Part shown: piece after piece, positions 15,772-24,130 of the stretch | Layout of the letters: each line of letters opens with the position of its first letter | Position numbering within the stretch: the stretch's first letter is position 1 | Source: Streptomyces goshikiensis | GTDB taxonomy: Bacteria > Actinomycetota > Actinomycetes > Streptomycetales > Streptomycetaceae | Direction of reading: 5' to 3' | Length of the DNA stretch: 64,000 nucleotides | NCBI RefSeq assembly: GCF_014650555.1 | Contig: NZ_BMVE01000022.1 | Coordinates: 22,677 to 86,676 of the forward strand | Made by a program: the position numbers and the translations under genes | Notes under the pieces: model-generated | Seen by the model: only the letters and a program-made list of their open reading frames with translations | The model's database searches: none | Told to the model about the DNA's origin: nothing

Positions 15772-16751
15772 GCTCGCGCGTCACACGCGCCGTGGCCCGC
15801 CTGACGGCGGCCCTCGGGCTGACGGTGGCGGCCCTCGCCGCCACCGTCGCCCCGGCCGGGGCCGCGCCCCAGGCGATGGGCCAGTGCACCACCTCCTCCG
15901 GAGTCGTGCTCGCCGTGGACTTCAGCCACTGGGGAGGGCCCGTCTACCGCTCCTGCGGCACCACGCCCACCACGGGCTACGAGCTCCTCAACCAGGGCGG
16001 CTGGGCCACCACCGGTACCGGCCACGACGGCCCCGCCTTCATCTGCCGCATCGGCTACAGCGGCCACCAGGGCGGCAAGCAGTACCCGACCCCGCAGCAG
16101 GACGACTGCGTTCTGACCCCGCCGGCCTCCGCGTACTGGTCGTACTGGCACGCGAACCCGGGGCAGAACACCTGGGAGTACAGCCAGCTCGGCGCGATGC
16201 TCTACAAGCCGAAGCCGGGCAGTGTCGATCTGTGGATCTTCGGTGGGACCAACATCGAGGGCACCGAGGGCAAGCCCACCGTCACCCCCGACCAGCTGCG
16301 GGCCCACAACACCCGGCCCGCGGGGGCTCCGGCTCCGAAGGACACCCGTACGGCGGCTCCCCTGCCGCCCGACGTCAACACGGGTCCCAGGCCGGAGAAC
16401 CCGCCGCCGGCCGACCGCACACCCCCTACGGCGGCCCCGCCCGCGCAGGGCGCGGCGCCCCCCGTCCCGTCCACCCCCGCGTCCCCCGCATCCCCCTCGG
16501 CCCAGCCCACCGAGAGCGCCTCCCCCTCCCCCTCGTCCTCGGTGTCGCCCCCGGCGTCACCGTCGCCGTCGACCGGTACGGGAGCGGTCGCCGCTCAGGC
16601 CCCCGGGCCCCAGGTGGTCGAGGCGGCGCCGGCCGCCGATGCCGAACACGACACGGGCTCGTACCTGCCCGCCGTCGCCACCGGGGCGCTGGTGCTGCTG
16701 ATCGGCGCCGCCGCCGTGTTCGCGGCCAAGCGCCGCCGTCGTACGGAGTAG
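15768..16751 (+). CDS. Membrane-anchored DUF4430 protein
   Basis: ATG 15768 overlaps the previous stop as ATGA and follows GGAGGAGG. The 327-residue product has a signal peptide (cleavage after PAGA) and a DUF4430 domain (about 33-180). That domain is closely similar to the N-terminal domain of the preceding protein; both contain TPTTGYELL, GPAFICRIG and AYWSYW. A long Pro/Ser/Ala linker of about 115 residues leads to one C-terminal membrane helix followed by KRRRRTE. It is thus tethered to the outer face of the membrane on a flexible stalk. It could receive corrinoid from the wall-anchored protein and pass it to the ECF importer encoded next, which is inference from order and topology. Confidence 0.85.
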   Translation: MSSRVTRAVARLTAALGLTVAALAATVAPAGAAPQAMGQCTTSSGVVLAVDFSHWGGPVYRSCGTTPTTGYELLNQGGWATTGTGHDGPAFICRIGYSGHQGGKQYPTPQQDDCVLTPPASAYWSYWHANPGQNTWEYSQLGAMLYKPKPGSVDLWIFGGTNIEGTEGKPTVTPDQLRAHNTRPAGAPAPKDTRTAAPLPPDVNTGPRPENPPPADRTPPTAAPPAQGAAPPVPSTPASPASPSAQPTESASPSPSSSVSPPASPSPSTGTGAVAAQAPGPQVVEAAPAADAEHDTGSYLPAVATGALVLLIGAAAVFAAKRRRRTE

Positions 16752-16755
16752 CCGC

Positions 16756-17952
16756 GTGTCACGCACCACCACGGCCGCGGCCGCGCCGCCCGTGTCCGGC
16801 ACCGCGCCGGACCCGGGCGGCCGCCGTCTGCCCCGCACCCTGCACCCGGTCGCCTGGTGGATCTGGGCGCTCGCCCTGGCCACCGCCGTCAGCCGCACCA
16901 ACAACCCGCTGCTGCTGTTCCTCGTCCTCGCGGTCCTCGGTTACGTCATCACCATGCGGCGTACCGAAGCCCCCTGGGCCCGCGGCTTCAAGTACTACCT
17001 CTACCTGGCCCTCACCGTCGTCGCGATCCGGGTGGCCTTCCGGGCGGTCTTCGCCACCGGCATCACCCCGCGGGACCACTTCCTCTTCTCCCTCCCCCAC
17101 ATCCCCACCCCCGACTGGTACGCGGGCATCCAGCTCGGCGGTCCGGTCTCCCTCGAAGCGCTGCTCTCCGCGGCCACCGACGGACTGCGGCTCGCCTGCA
17201 TGCTGTGCTGCATCGGGGCGGCCAACACCCTCGCCAACCCCAAACGCGCCCTGCGGGTCCTGCCCGGCGCGCTGTACGAGCTGGGCGTCGCGGTCACCGT
17301 CTCCATCAGCGTCGCGCCCCAGCTGGTGGCGAGCGTCCAGCGCGTGCACCGCGCCCGCAGACTGCGCGCCGGCCGCCCCAAGGGCCCGCGCGCCCTGCGC
17401 GGCATCATCGTCCCCGTTCTGGAGGACGCCCTGGAGCGTTCGCTGCGGCTCGCGGCCGCCATGGACTCCCGTGGCTACGGCCGCGCCGGGACCGCCACCC
17501 GCCGTTCCCGGCGGCTGACCGGTGCGCTGATGCTGCTCGGCATGTGCGGGCTGTGCGCGGGCGCGTACGGGCTCCTCGACGCGACCGCGCCGAAACTGCT
17601 CGGGCTCCCCGCGATGGGAGCGGGCGCGGTGCTGTGCTTCGCCGGACTCCGGCTCGGCGGGCGCCGCATCACCCGTACGACCTACCGGCCCGACCCGTGG
17701 CGGGCCGCGGAGTGGGCCGTCGCCGGGTGCGGGGTGGTGTCGGCCGTCCTGCTGTTCAGCAATGCCGGTTTCAACGCCGCCGAGCTCAACCCCTCGATCT
17801 ACCCGCTGAGTTGGCCGACCCTGCCGCTCGTGCCGGCGGCGGCGATCCTGCTCGCCGGCGCCGCCGGCTTCCTCGCCCCGCCCCCGACAGCCCCGGTACC
17901 CGCTCCGGCACCCGTACCCGTACCCGTACAGCGCAACGAGGAAGCCAAGTGA
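16756..17952 (+). CDS. ECF transporter T component (CbiQ family)
   Basis: GTG 16756 begins four bases after the previous stop. The 398-residue product has N-terminal membrane helices and the T-component coupling motif A-M-D-S-R-G-Y-G near residues 235-242, which docks onto the ATPases. It is longer than a typical 260-residue T component, carrying an additional C-terminal block of about four helices and a PAPVPVPV tail of unknown role. In ECF systems this protein joins the ATPase pair to the substrate-binding S component. Its last codons overlap the ATPase start. Confidence 0.9.
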   Translation: MSRTTTAAAAPPVSGTAPDPGGRRLPRTLHPVAWWIWALALATAVSRTNNPLLLFLVLAVLGYVITMRRTEAPWARGFKYYLYLALTVVAIRVAFRAVFATGITPRDHFLFSLPHIPTPDWYAGIQLGGPVSLEALLSAATDGLRLACMLCCIGAANTLANPKRALRVLPGALYELGVAVTVSISVAPQLVASVQRVHRARRLRAGRPKGPRALRGIIVPVLEDALERSLRLAAAMDSRGYGRAGTATRRSRRLTGALMLLGMCGLCAGAYGLLDATAPKLLGLPAMGAGAVLCFAGLRLGGRRITRTTYRPDPWRAAEWAVAGCGVVSAVLLFSNAGFNAAELNPSIYPLSWPTLPLVPAAAILLAGAAGFLAPPPTAPVPAPAPVPVPVQRNEEAK

Positions 17953-19607
17953 TCCACTTCGACCAGGTCACCGTCCAGTACGACGACGCGGCCGAACCGG
18001 TCCTGCGCGAGGTGGACCTCACCGTCGAGGAGGGCGAGCTGTGCCTCGTCGTCGGCCACACCGGCGTCGGCAAGTCCACCCTCCTCGGCGCCGTCAACGG
18101 ACTCGTACCGCACTTCACCGGCGGCACCCTCTACGGCCGCGTCACCGTCGACGGACGCGACACCGCCGCACACCCGCCCCGCGAACTCGCCGACGTGGTC
18201 GGGGTCGTCGGGCAGGACCCGCTCGACGGCTTCGTCACCGACACCGTCGAGGAGGAACTCGCTTACGCAATGGAGCAGTTGGCGGTGCCACCCGCCACCA
18301 TGCGCAAGCGCGTCGAGGAGACCCTGGACCTCCTCGGCCTCGCGGACCTGCGCCACCGCGCCCTGCACGAGCTCTCCGGCGGCCAGCAGCAGCGGGTCGC
18401 CATCGGCTCCGTCCTCACCGCCCACCCGCGCGTACTCGTCCTGGACGAACCGACCTCCGCCCTCGACCCCACGGCCGCGGAGGAGGTCCTCGCCGCCGTC
18501 ACCCGCCTCGTCCACGACCTCGGCGTCACCGTACTGCTCGCCGAACACCGCCTGGAGCGCGTGGTCCAGTACGCCGACCGCGTCATCCACCTCCCCGGCG
18601 ACGGGCGTGTCGTCTCCGGGCCGCCCGCCGAGGTCTTCCGTACGTCTTCCATCGCACCGCCCATCGTGGAGCTCGGCCGCACCGCCGGATGGTCCCCGCT
18701 GCAGCTCTCGATCCGCGACGCGCGCCGCGCCGCCGCACCCCTGCGGGCACGGCTGGCCGACACGACGCCCGTACCCGTGCGCCCGGCGCCCGCCGCGGAC
18801 CCCGTCACGCTGCTGAAGGCCCGCGGGGTGACCGTCACGTACCAGGGCGTCCCGGCCGTGCGCCAGGTCGGCCTCGACCTGCGCGGCGGGGAGATCACCG
18901 CCCTCATGGGCCGCAACGGCTCGGGCAAGTCCTCCCTGCTGTGGGCGCTCCAGGGCTCCGGTCCCCGCAAGGCGGGCTCCGTCGCCGTACCCACTGCCGA
19001 CGGCGGGAAGGACGCGGATCCGCAGAAGCTGTCCGCGGCCGAGGCCCGCCGGCTCGTCGGTCTGGTCCCGCAGACCCCCACCGACCTCCTCTACCTGGAG
19101 AGCGTCAAGCAGGAACTCGACCAGGCGGACAGCGAATCGGGGGTGAGCGGTCCGGGCCGGGTCCGCGCCCGCGCCCTCCTGGACCGCCTGACTCCGGGCA
19201 TTCCCGACGGCACGCACCCCCGCGACCTCTCCGAGGGCCAGAAGCTGGCCCTGGTCCTCGCCATCCAGCTCTCGGCGGCGCCCCGTGTGCTGCTCCTGGA
19301 CGAGCCCACCCGCGGCCTCGACTACCAGGCGAAGAACGAGCTGATCCGCATCGTCGACGACCTGGCGGCCGAGGGCCGCGCCGTCGTCATCTCCACCCAC
19401 GACGTCGAGTTCGTCGCCCGCGCGGCCGACCGCGTCGTGGTGATGGCCGAGGGCGACATCGTCGCCGACGGGCCCACCACCGAGGTCATCGTCGCCTCCC
19501 CCGTCTTCGCCCCGCAGACCGCGAAGATCCTCTCCCCCCTCCCCTACCTCACGGTCGCCCAGGTGGCCTCCGCCCTCCCCGACGACGGAACGGACCCCGC
19601 CCCATGA
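17949..19607 (+). CDS. ECF transporter double ATPase (two ABC domains in one chain)
   Basis: The GTG at 17949 overlaps the preceding TGA. The 552-residue protein has two complete ABC cassettes. The first has Walker A GHTGVGKST (about 36-44), signature LSGGQQQR and Walker B VLVLDEPTSALD. The second has Walker A GRNGSGKSS (about 321-329), signature LSEGQ and Walker B VLLLDEPTRGLD. Fused A-A' ATPases are common in actinobacterial ECF importers. They power uptake by toppling the S component in the membrane. Confidence 0.93.
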   Translation: MIHFDQVTVQYDDAAEPVLREVDLTVEEGELCLVVGHTGVGKSTLLGAVNGLVPHFTGGTLYGRVTVDGRDTAAHPPRELADVVGVVGQDPLDGFVTDTVEEELAYAMEQLAVPPATMRKRVEETLDLLGLADLRHRALHELSGGQQQRVAIGSVLTAHPRVLVLDEPTSALDPTAAEEVLAAVTRLVHDLGVTVLLAEHRLERVVQYADRVIHLPGDGRVVSGPPAEVFRTSSIAPPIVELGRTAGWSPLQLSIRDARRAAAPLRARLADTTPVPVRPAPAADPVTLLKARGVTVTYQGVPAVRQVGLDLRGGEITALMGRNGSGKSSLLWALQGSGPRKAGSVAVPTADGGKDADPQKLSAAEARRLVGLVPQTPTDLLYLESVKQELDQADSESGVSGPGRVRARALLDRLTPGIPDGTHPRDLSEGQKLALVLAIQLSAAPRVLLLDEPTRGLDYQAKNELIRIVDDLAAEGRAVVISTHDVEFVARAADRVVVMAEGDIVADGPTTEVIVASPVFAPQTAKILSPLPYLTVAQVASALPDDGTDPAP

Positions 19608-20455
19608 CCGCGCCCGCCGCCGCCACCGCCTCGGCCACCGCACGCACCGCCGCGATCCGGATCAACGCGCGCGCCGGCATCGTCATCGCCATGGCGGCCT
19701 TCCTCGGAATCGTCGCCTTCTTCTGGCCGTTCCTCGTCGCCCCGGGGAAGTTCGGCTCGAACTACGCCCCGCCCCTGATCTTCGGCGTCCTGCTGGTCAT
19801 CGTCCTGTGCGTCGTGATCTCGGAGATCGCCGAGGGCGGCATCAACTCCAAGGCGCTGGCCATGCTGGGCGTCCTGTCCGCGGTGAACGCCGCCATCCGC
19901 CCCCTCGGCGCGGGCACGGCGGGCATCGAGACCGTGTTCTTCATCCTCGTCCTCGCCGGCCGGGTCTACGGCCCGGGCTTCGGCTTCACCCTCGGCTGCA
20001 CCTCGCTCTTCGCCTCCGCCCTGATCACGGGCGGGGTCGGGCCCTGGATGCCGTACCAGATGTTCGGCTGCGCCTTCGTCGGCATGCTCGCCGGTTTCCT
20101 CCCCAAGGCCGGCGGCCGCCGCGAGGTCGGCCTGCTCGCCGTCTACGGATCGGTCTCCGGCTACCTCTTCGGCTTCCTCCTCAACCTCTCCTTCTGGCCC
20201 TTCTCCCTGGACCCCAACAGCTCCATCGCCTACCTGCCGGGACTGCCCTTCACCGAGCAGTTCCAGCGCTACCTGGCCTTCGACCTGGCCACGTCGCTCG
20301 GCTGGGACACCGGTCGCGCCGTCACGAACTTCGTCTGCATCTGCCTGGCCGGGCCTGCGGTCCTCACCGTCTTCCGCCGCGCGGCCCGCAAGGCCCGCTT
20401 CGAGGCTCCCGTCCGCTTCAGCCCCCGAGGCGGTACGGGCCACGACGTCCCGTAG
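19604..20455 (+). CDS. ECF transporter S component, predicted corrinoid-specific
   Basis: ATG 19604 overlaps the ATPase stop as ATGA. The 283-residue product has about six or seven hydrophobic helices, a loop FFILVLAGRVYGPGFGFTLG and a glycine-rich segment typical of S components. Dedicated S components bind one vitamin. Corrinoid specificity (as in CbrT) is inferred from riboswitch 3 and the DUF4430 and toroid genes of the same coupled operon, not from residues I could check. It is the last gene of the operon. Confidence 0.82.
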   Translation: MTAPAAATASATARTAAIRINARAGIVIAMAAFLGIVAFFWPFLVAPGKFGSNYAPPLIFGVLLVIVLCVVISEIAEGGINSKALAMLGVLSAVNAAIRPLGAGTAGIETVFFILVLAGRVYGPGFGFTLGCTSLFASALITGGVGPWMPYQMFGCAFVGMLAGFLPKAGGRREVGLLAVYGSVSGYLFGFLLNLSFWPFSLDPNSSIAYLPGLPFTEQFQRYLAFDLATSLGWDTGRAVTNFVCICLAGPAVLTVFRRAARKARFEAPVRFSPRGGTGHDVP

Positions 20456-20562
20456 CCCCACCAGCGAACCGTTAGCGAACCCACGCGGAAAGCGGTTGGC
20501 GGACCACGGCGACCACTGCTACTTTTCCCGAGGCCGTGCGAAAGAACGAGGAGGTGGTACCC

Positions 20563-20616
20563 GTGAACGCTGTATCGACATGGGTGCTCCCCTCCGGGGT
20601 CACGGTCGGACGATAG
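20563..20616 (+). CDS. Possible 17-residue peptide upstream of a hydrolase gene
   Basis: A GTG eight bases after a strong GAGGAGG site opens a frame reading VNAVSTWVLPSGVTVGR followed by TAG, 49 bases before the hydrolase start. The ribosome binding site is better than that of the hydrolase. It could be a leader peptide that couples translation to the next gene, or a small protein in its own right. I do not recognise it. Confidence 0.4.
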   Translation: MNAVSTWVLPSGVTVGR

Positions 20617-20665
20617 GCAGGTCGTCCGGGAGCGCCGATCACGAGCACTCCCGAAAGGCACGACC

Positions 20666-21388
20666 ATGCACTTCACTTCCGAGCAGCGCCTCGACGACGG
20701 CGTCCTCGTACGCGAATTCACCCTCGGCGAGATCCCCGGCACCCTGTGGACCCCCGAATCCGCCGCACCAGTCCCGCTGATCCTGATGGCCCACAACAAC
20801 GGCCTGCCCAAGGGGGCGGCCCGGCTGGTGGCCCGGGCCCGGCAGTGTGCGGCGCACGGCTACGCGGTGGCGACCATCGACGCCGCCGGGTGCGGCGACC
20901 GGCCCCGTTCCGCCGCCGACGAGCAGGCGCGCGCCGACCTCCGCCGGGCGATGCAGGCCGGCGAGCCGGTCGACGCGATCTTCGAGTCCTTCATCGGCCC
21001 GCTGGTCGAAAAGGCGGTCCCGGAATGGCGGACCACCCTGGACGCCCTCCTCGCGCTGCCGGAGATCGGCGGCCCCGTCGGGTACTCGGGGTGGACCGCC
21101 GTCGGCATCCACCTCGCGGCGGTCGACCCGCGCATCACGGCCGCCGGCTTCTTCGCCGGGGGTTACGTACCCCGCGCCCAGCGCGAGGAGGCCCGGCAGG
21201 TGACCGTTCCGCTGCTGTTCCTGTTGCAGTGGGACGACGAGGGGAACCCCCGGCAGCGGGCCCTCGACCTGTTCGACGCCTTCGGCAGCAAGGAGAAGAC
21301 GCTCCACGCCAACCTGGGCGGACACACCGGTACCCCGTGGTTCGAGGTGGAGGACGGAAACCGTTTCTACGACCGCCACCTGAAGTGA
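20666..21388 (+). CDS. Alpha/beta hydrolase (dienelactone hydrolase-like)
   Basis: A 240-residue cytoplasmic protein starting at ATG 20666 (weak GAAAGG site). The nucleophile elbow is G-Y-S-G-W near residue 136, and a late GGHTG supplies the probable catalytic histidine near 225. The size and the lack of a lid fit small dienelactone hydrolase-type esterases. The natural substrate is not evident. The gene stands alone between the B12 operon and a convergent LysR gene, perhaps preceded by a short leader peptide. Confidence 0.82.
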   Translation: MHFTSEQRLDDGVLVREFTLGEIPGTLWTPESAAPVPLILMAHNNGLPKGAARLVARARQCAAHGYAVATIDAAGCGDRPRSAADEQARADLRRAMQAGEPVDAIFESFIGPLVEKAVPEWRTTLDALLALPEIGGPVGYSGWTAVGIHLAAVDPRITAAGFFAGGYVPRAQREEARQVTVPLLFLLQWDDEGNPRQRALDLFDAFGSKEKTLHANLGGHTGTPWFEVEDGNRFYDRHLK

Positions 21389-21422
21389 CGCCGCGCCGCC
21401 ACCGGCCCGGCAGCAGCCAGTA

Positions 21423-21460
21423 GGCGGTGGGCGGCGCCCGCCAGGACGCCGCCCACCGCC
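21423..21460. terminator. Bidirectional hairpin between convergent genes
   Basis: GGCGGTGGGCGGCG (21423-21436) pairs perfectly with 21447-21460 around a 10-base loop. It lies between the hydrolase stop and the LysR stop. Confidence 0.7.
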
Positions 21461-21495
21461 GTCAGGTCCGGGAGGGATCCTGAGCGACCGTGCCG

Positions 21496-22398
21496 TCAGA
21501 ACTGCCGGCGGTTGTCCGCGTCGAGGCCGCGGCAGGCCTCCAGAAGAGCGGCGAGGTCGCGGGACGGCGGGTGGGGTCTGACGGCGAGGGAGGTCGCGAC
21601 GGTCGGTGCGGGCGCGGCGAAGGGGCGGAAGACGACGCCGGGGGCCGGCTGGATCGCGGCCTGGGCGGCGTAGTAGACGGTCCATGCGGGGCGGCCCGCG
21701 GCGATGGCGGCCAGGGTGTCCTGGTCGTTGGTGAACGCCGGTCCCGGGTTCAGCTCGAAGCCCGCCGCCCGGCAGGCCGCGGTGACGGCCTTCACCAGCG
21801 GCGGGTTCTCCTCGTGCGTGGCGATCCGCAGGGGCAGCCCGGCCAGGTCCGCCGCGGCCACCTCGGGGTCCGCGGCCAGGGGATGACGCGCGGGAAGGGC
21901 GGCGACCAGCTCCTCCTCCCACAGCGGCAGCACTTCCAAGCCGGGCAGGGAGTCCACGCCCCGGACGAACGCCGCGTCCAGCTCCCCGTCCCGGACGTGC
22001 CGCAACCGCGTGGCCAGGGGCACGCCGACCAGCTCCACCATCAGCGCGGGCGCGTGCTCGGCAAGGGCGGAGAGCGTCTTCGCCAGCCGACGGCCCAGGC
22101 CGGTGCTGGTACCCAGCCGCAGCGTGGCGTCCCGCTCCCGGCGCAGCCCCGTCAACACCTCGGATGCGGCCCGTTCGGCGTCCAGCAGGGCGCGTGCGTA
22201 CGGCAGGAACACCCGCCCGGCGTGTGTCAGCGTGACCGTCCGCGTCGTGCGGTCGAAGAGCTGCGAGCCGAACTCCCGCTCCAGCCTGCGGATCTGCTGG
22301 CTGACGGTCGGCTGACCGATGTGCAGCCGACCGGCGGCGCGCCCGAAGTGCAGTTCCTCGGCCACCACGACGAAGTACCGGACCTGGCACAGCTCCAC
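21496..22398 (-). CDS. LysR family transcriptional regulator
   Basis: The start is GTG 22398, five bases after GGGAGG, giving 300 residues, the standard LysR length. A longer frame adds 45 non-family residues. The N-terminal winged helix-turn-helix reads FGRAAGRLHIGQPTVSQQIRRLE, written here in part as LHIGQPTVSQQI (about residues 23-34). It is followed by a periplasmic-binding-type effector domain. It is divergent from an alpha/beta hydrolase gene, its likely target, with a palindromic site between them. Confidence 0.92.
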   Translation of the reverse strand: MELCQVRYFVVVAEELHFGRAAGRLHIGQPTVSQQIRRLEREFGSQLFDRTTRTVTLTHAGRVFLPYARALLDAERAASEVLTGLRRERDATLRLGTSTGLGRRLAKTLSALAEHAPALMVELVGVPLATRLRHVRDGELDAAFVRGVDSLPGLEVLPLWEEELVAALPARHPLAADPEVAAADLAGLPLRIATHEENPPLVKAVTAACRAAGFELNPGPAFTNDQDTLAAIAAGRPAWTVYYAAQAAIQPAPGVVFRPFAAPAPTVATSLAVRPHPPSRDLAALLEACRGLDADNRRQF

Positions 22399-22423
22399 GA
22401 GCGCCTCCCGCCCCCCGCTGGAT

Positions 22424-22442
22424 TCATCATGATCATCGATGA
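22424..22442. promoter_or_regulatory. Candidate LysR operator palindrome
   Basis: TCATC (22424-22428) and GATGA (22438-22442) flank the perfect palindrome ATGATCAT. The element lies 26 bases upstream of the lysR start and about 110 bases upstream of the divergent hydrolase. This fits a LysR-type site for autoregulation and activation of the neighbour. Confidence 0.5.
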
Positions 22443-22550
22443 GTCTATGCGCGGATCGCGCGTTGGACGGAGGGCCTTCCTCGGCTGGAATGACCTCCTG
22501 CGTAGCACGCGGCGCAGGAACACCGGGCCGCACAACGGAGAGGGACCGCC

Positions 22551-23339
22551 ATGGGAGTCGCGAACGTCAACGGGACCAGCCTCTACTACGAGGCGCACGG
22601 CGCGGGCCGTGCGCTGGTCTTCCTGCACGGCTGGGGCACCAGTGGCCGAGTGTGGGACGCGCAGGCCGCCGACCTGAGCCGCGACCACCACGTGATCACC
22701 GTCGACTGGCGCGGCTGCGGCCGGTCGGAGCGAGCCGCGACCGGCTACACCATCGCCGATGTCACCCACGACACCCTGGGGTTCCTGGACGCGCTGGAGC
22801 TCAAGGCACCCGTGCTGATCGGCTCGTCGATCGCGGGGGCGTTCGTGCTGGAGGCGGCGCTGGCCGCGCCCCGGCGGATCGGCGCGGTGATCCCGGTGGA
22901 CGCGGGGGTGCACCACTTCTCGGCCGGCATGCGGGAGGCGATGGCCGGGCTGCTGGCCGACCTGCGGGCGGACCGTGCCGGCACTCTGGCCGACCTCGTG
23001 CCGCACTGGTATCGGCCGGGGGCCGACAGAGCCGTGATCGACCGGACGGTGCGACAGCTCCTGGACTCCACCTGCCTGATCGACCGCCTCGTGGCCGACC
23101 AGGCGGACTACGACCCCCGCCCCCGCCTGGGCGGGCTCCGGGTGCCCGTCCACTTCCTCCACGGCGAGCTGGACACCGAGGTCCCCCTCAAGGTGCCCCG
23201 GGAGTGCGCGGCGCTCATCCCGGGGGCCGGACTCACCGTGATCGAGGGCGCGGGCCACATGTCCCAGCAGGACCAGCCCGAACGCTTCAACACGGCACTG
23301 CGCGCAGCGCTCGCATCGATGCCGGAACGGGCTGCCTGA
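22551..23339 (+). CDS. Alpha/beta hydrolase fold protein
   Basis: A 262-residue protein with FLHGWGTSGRVW (oxyanion region), DWRGCGRSE, the nucleophile elbow IGSSIAGA near residue 93, an acid in HGELDTEV and the catalytic histidine in GAGHMSQ. The elbow has alanine in place of the last glycine of GxSxG, as in many chloroperoxidase/esterase-like members. The divergent LysR gene probably regulates it. The substrate is unknown. Confidence 0.87.
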   Translation: MGVANVNGTSLYYEAHGAGRALVFLHGWGTSGRVWDAQAADLSRDHHVITVDWRGCGRSERAATGYTIADVTHDTLGFLDALELKAPVLIGSSIAGAFVLEAALAAPRRIGAVIPVDAGVHHFSAGMREAMAGLLADLRADRAGTLADLVPHWYRPGADRAVIDRTVRQLLDSTCLIDRLVADQADYDPRPRLGGLRVPVHFLHGELDTEVPLKVPRECAALIPGAGLTVIEGAGHMSQQDQPERFNTALRAALASMPERAA

Positions 23340-23379
23340 GGGTCCGCGGTACCCTGCCGCGCCGCGCCGTGCCCTGCCG

Positions 23380-23736
23380 TCAGAGGCGGTTGGACAGGTC
23401 TCCGTAGTAGCCGCCGACCTGGCGGTGGTAGTCCTGGTTGCCCAGGTGGGCATCCTTGTCGAACTCCGGAGCCGCCTTGATCTGTTCCTTGGTCTGGCCC
23501 ACGTAGATCTTCTCCTCCTGCGCGTCGATCCGCTCGATCGTGCCCGCCGGCAGGAGGACCTCCTTGCCGAAGATCCACGGACCGGTGTCGACCACGATGT
23601 ACGCGGAGTTGACGTCGTCGGAGTGCTTGTCGACCTTGCCGATGGAGCCGTCCGTCGCCTCGACCTTGTAGCCCGTCAGGTCGGAACCGGCCGTACGGCC
23701 GGACGTCTCGCGGTAGCCCCACACATTGGCAGTCAT
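23380..23736 (-). CDS. PRC-barrel domain protein
   Basis: A 118-residue cytoplasmic protein with a PRC-barrel (about 20-85: LTGYKVEATDGSIGKVD, TGPWIFGKEVLLPAG) and an acidic, tyrosine-rich tail. ATG 23736 follows GGAGGG. Such small PRC-barrel proteins are abundant in Streptomyces stress regulons and may bind RNA or scaffold other proteins. The next gene on the same strand is a hydrophobic stress-type peptide. Confidence 0.88.
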   Translation of the reverse strand: MTANVWGYRETSGRTAGSDLTGYKVEATDGSIGKVDKHSDDVNSAYIVVDTGPWIFGKEVLLPAGTIERIDAQEEKIYVGQTKEQIKAAPEFDKDAHLGNQDYHRQVGGYYGDLSNRL

Positions 23737-23907
23737 ATGAAAGTCCCTCCAAAATGCTCGGTACCAAAGGCCACTTCATACCCACGATCCATCAGAACCG
23801 GGAAAGAGCGGCGCCGTCGGAATCACGCCTGCCCTGGAAAGACCGGACCACGCATCCGAATCGGACCGGGGTTTCGTCAGTGCGGCCACCGTGGCGCGGG
23901 AGACAGG

Positions 23908-23942
23908 TGTGGGGCCCGTACCTGGACGGTACGGGCCCCACA
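23908..23942 (-). terminator. Strong 15-bp hairpin terminator
   Basis: TGTGGGGCCCGTACC (23908-23922) pairs perfectly with 23928-23942 around a TGGAC loop. It lies directly after the stop of the small hydrophobic protein gene. A smaller hairpin (GTGGGCA / TGCCCAC, 23952-23969) abuts the stop codon itself. Confidence 0.8.
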
Positions 23943-23968
23943 TCACACCTGGTGGGCAGTGTTGCCCA

Positions 23969-24130
23969 CTACCAGCGGTACCAGCGGCCGCTGCCGCCCT
24001 TCGGACGGGCGACGAAACCCAGCAGCCAGATGACCAGCACCGCGATCGCGATCCACCAAAGGATCTTGACCGCGAAACCGGCACCGAAAAGAAGCAGAAC
24101 CAGCAGAAGAACGAGAAGCAGGGGAACCAT
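23969..24130 (-). CDS. Small hydrophobic membrane protein (lmo0937-like)
   Basis: ATG 24130 lies nine bases after GGAGG, giving 53 residues. Two membrane helices (1-20 and 22-42: ILWWIAIAVLVIWLLGFV) are followed by a basic, aromatic tail GGSGRWYRW. Peptides of this type are annotated as hydrophobic proteins in many Streptomyces and are often stress-induced. Function is unknown. A longer frame adds 12 residues without a ribosome binding site. Confidence 0.75.
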   Translation of the reverse strand: MVPLLLVLLLVLLLFGAGFAVKILWWIAIAVLVIWLLGFVARPKGGSGRWYRW

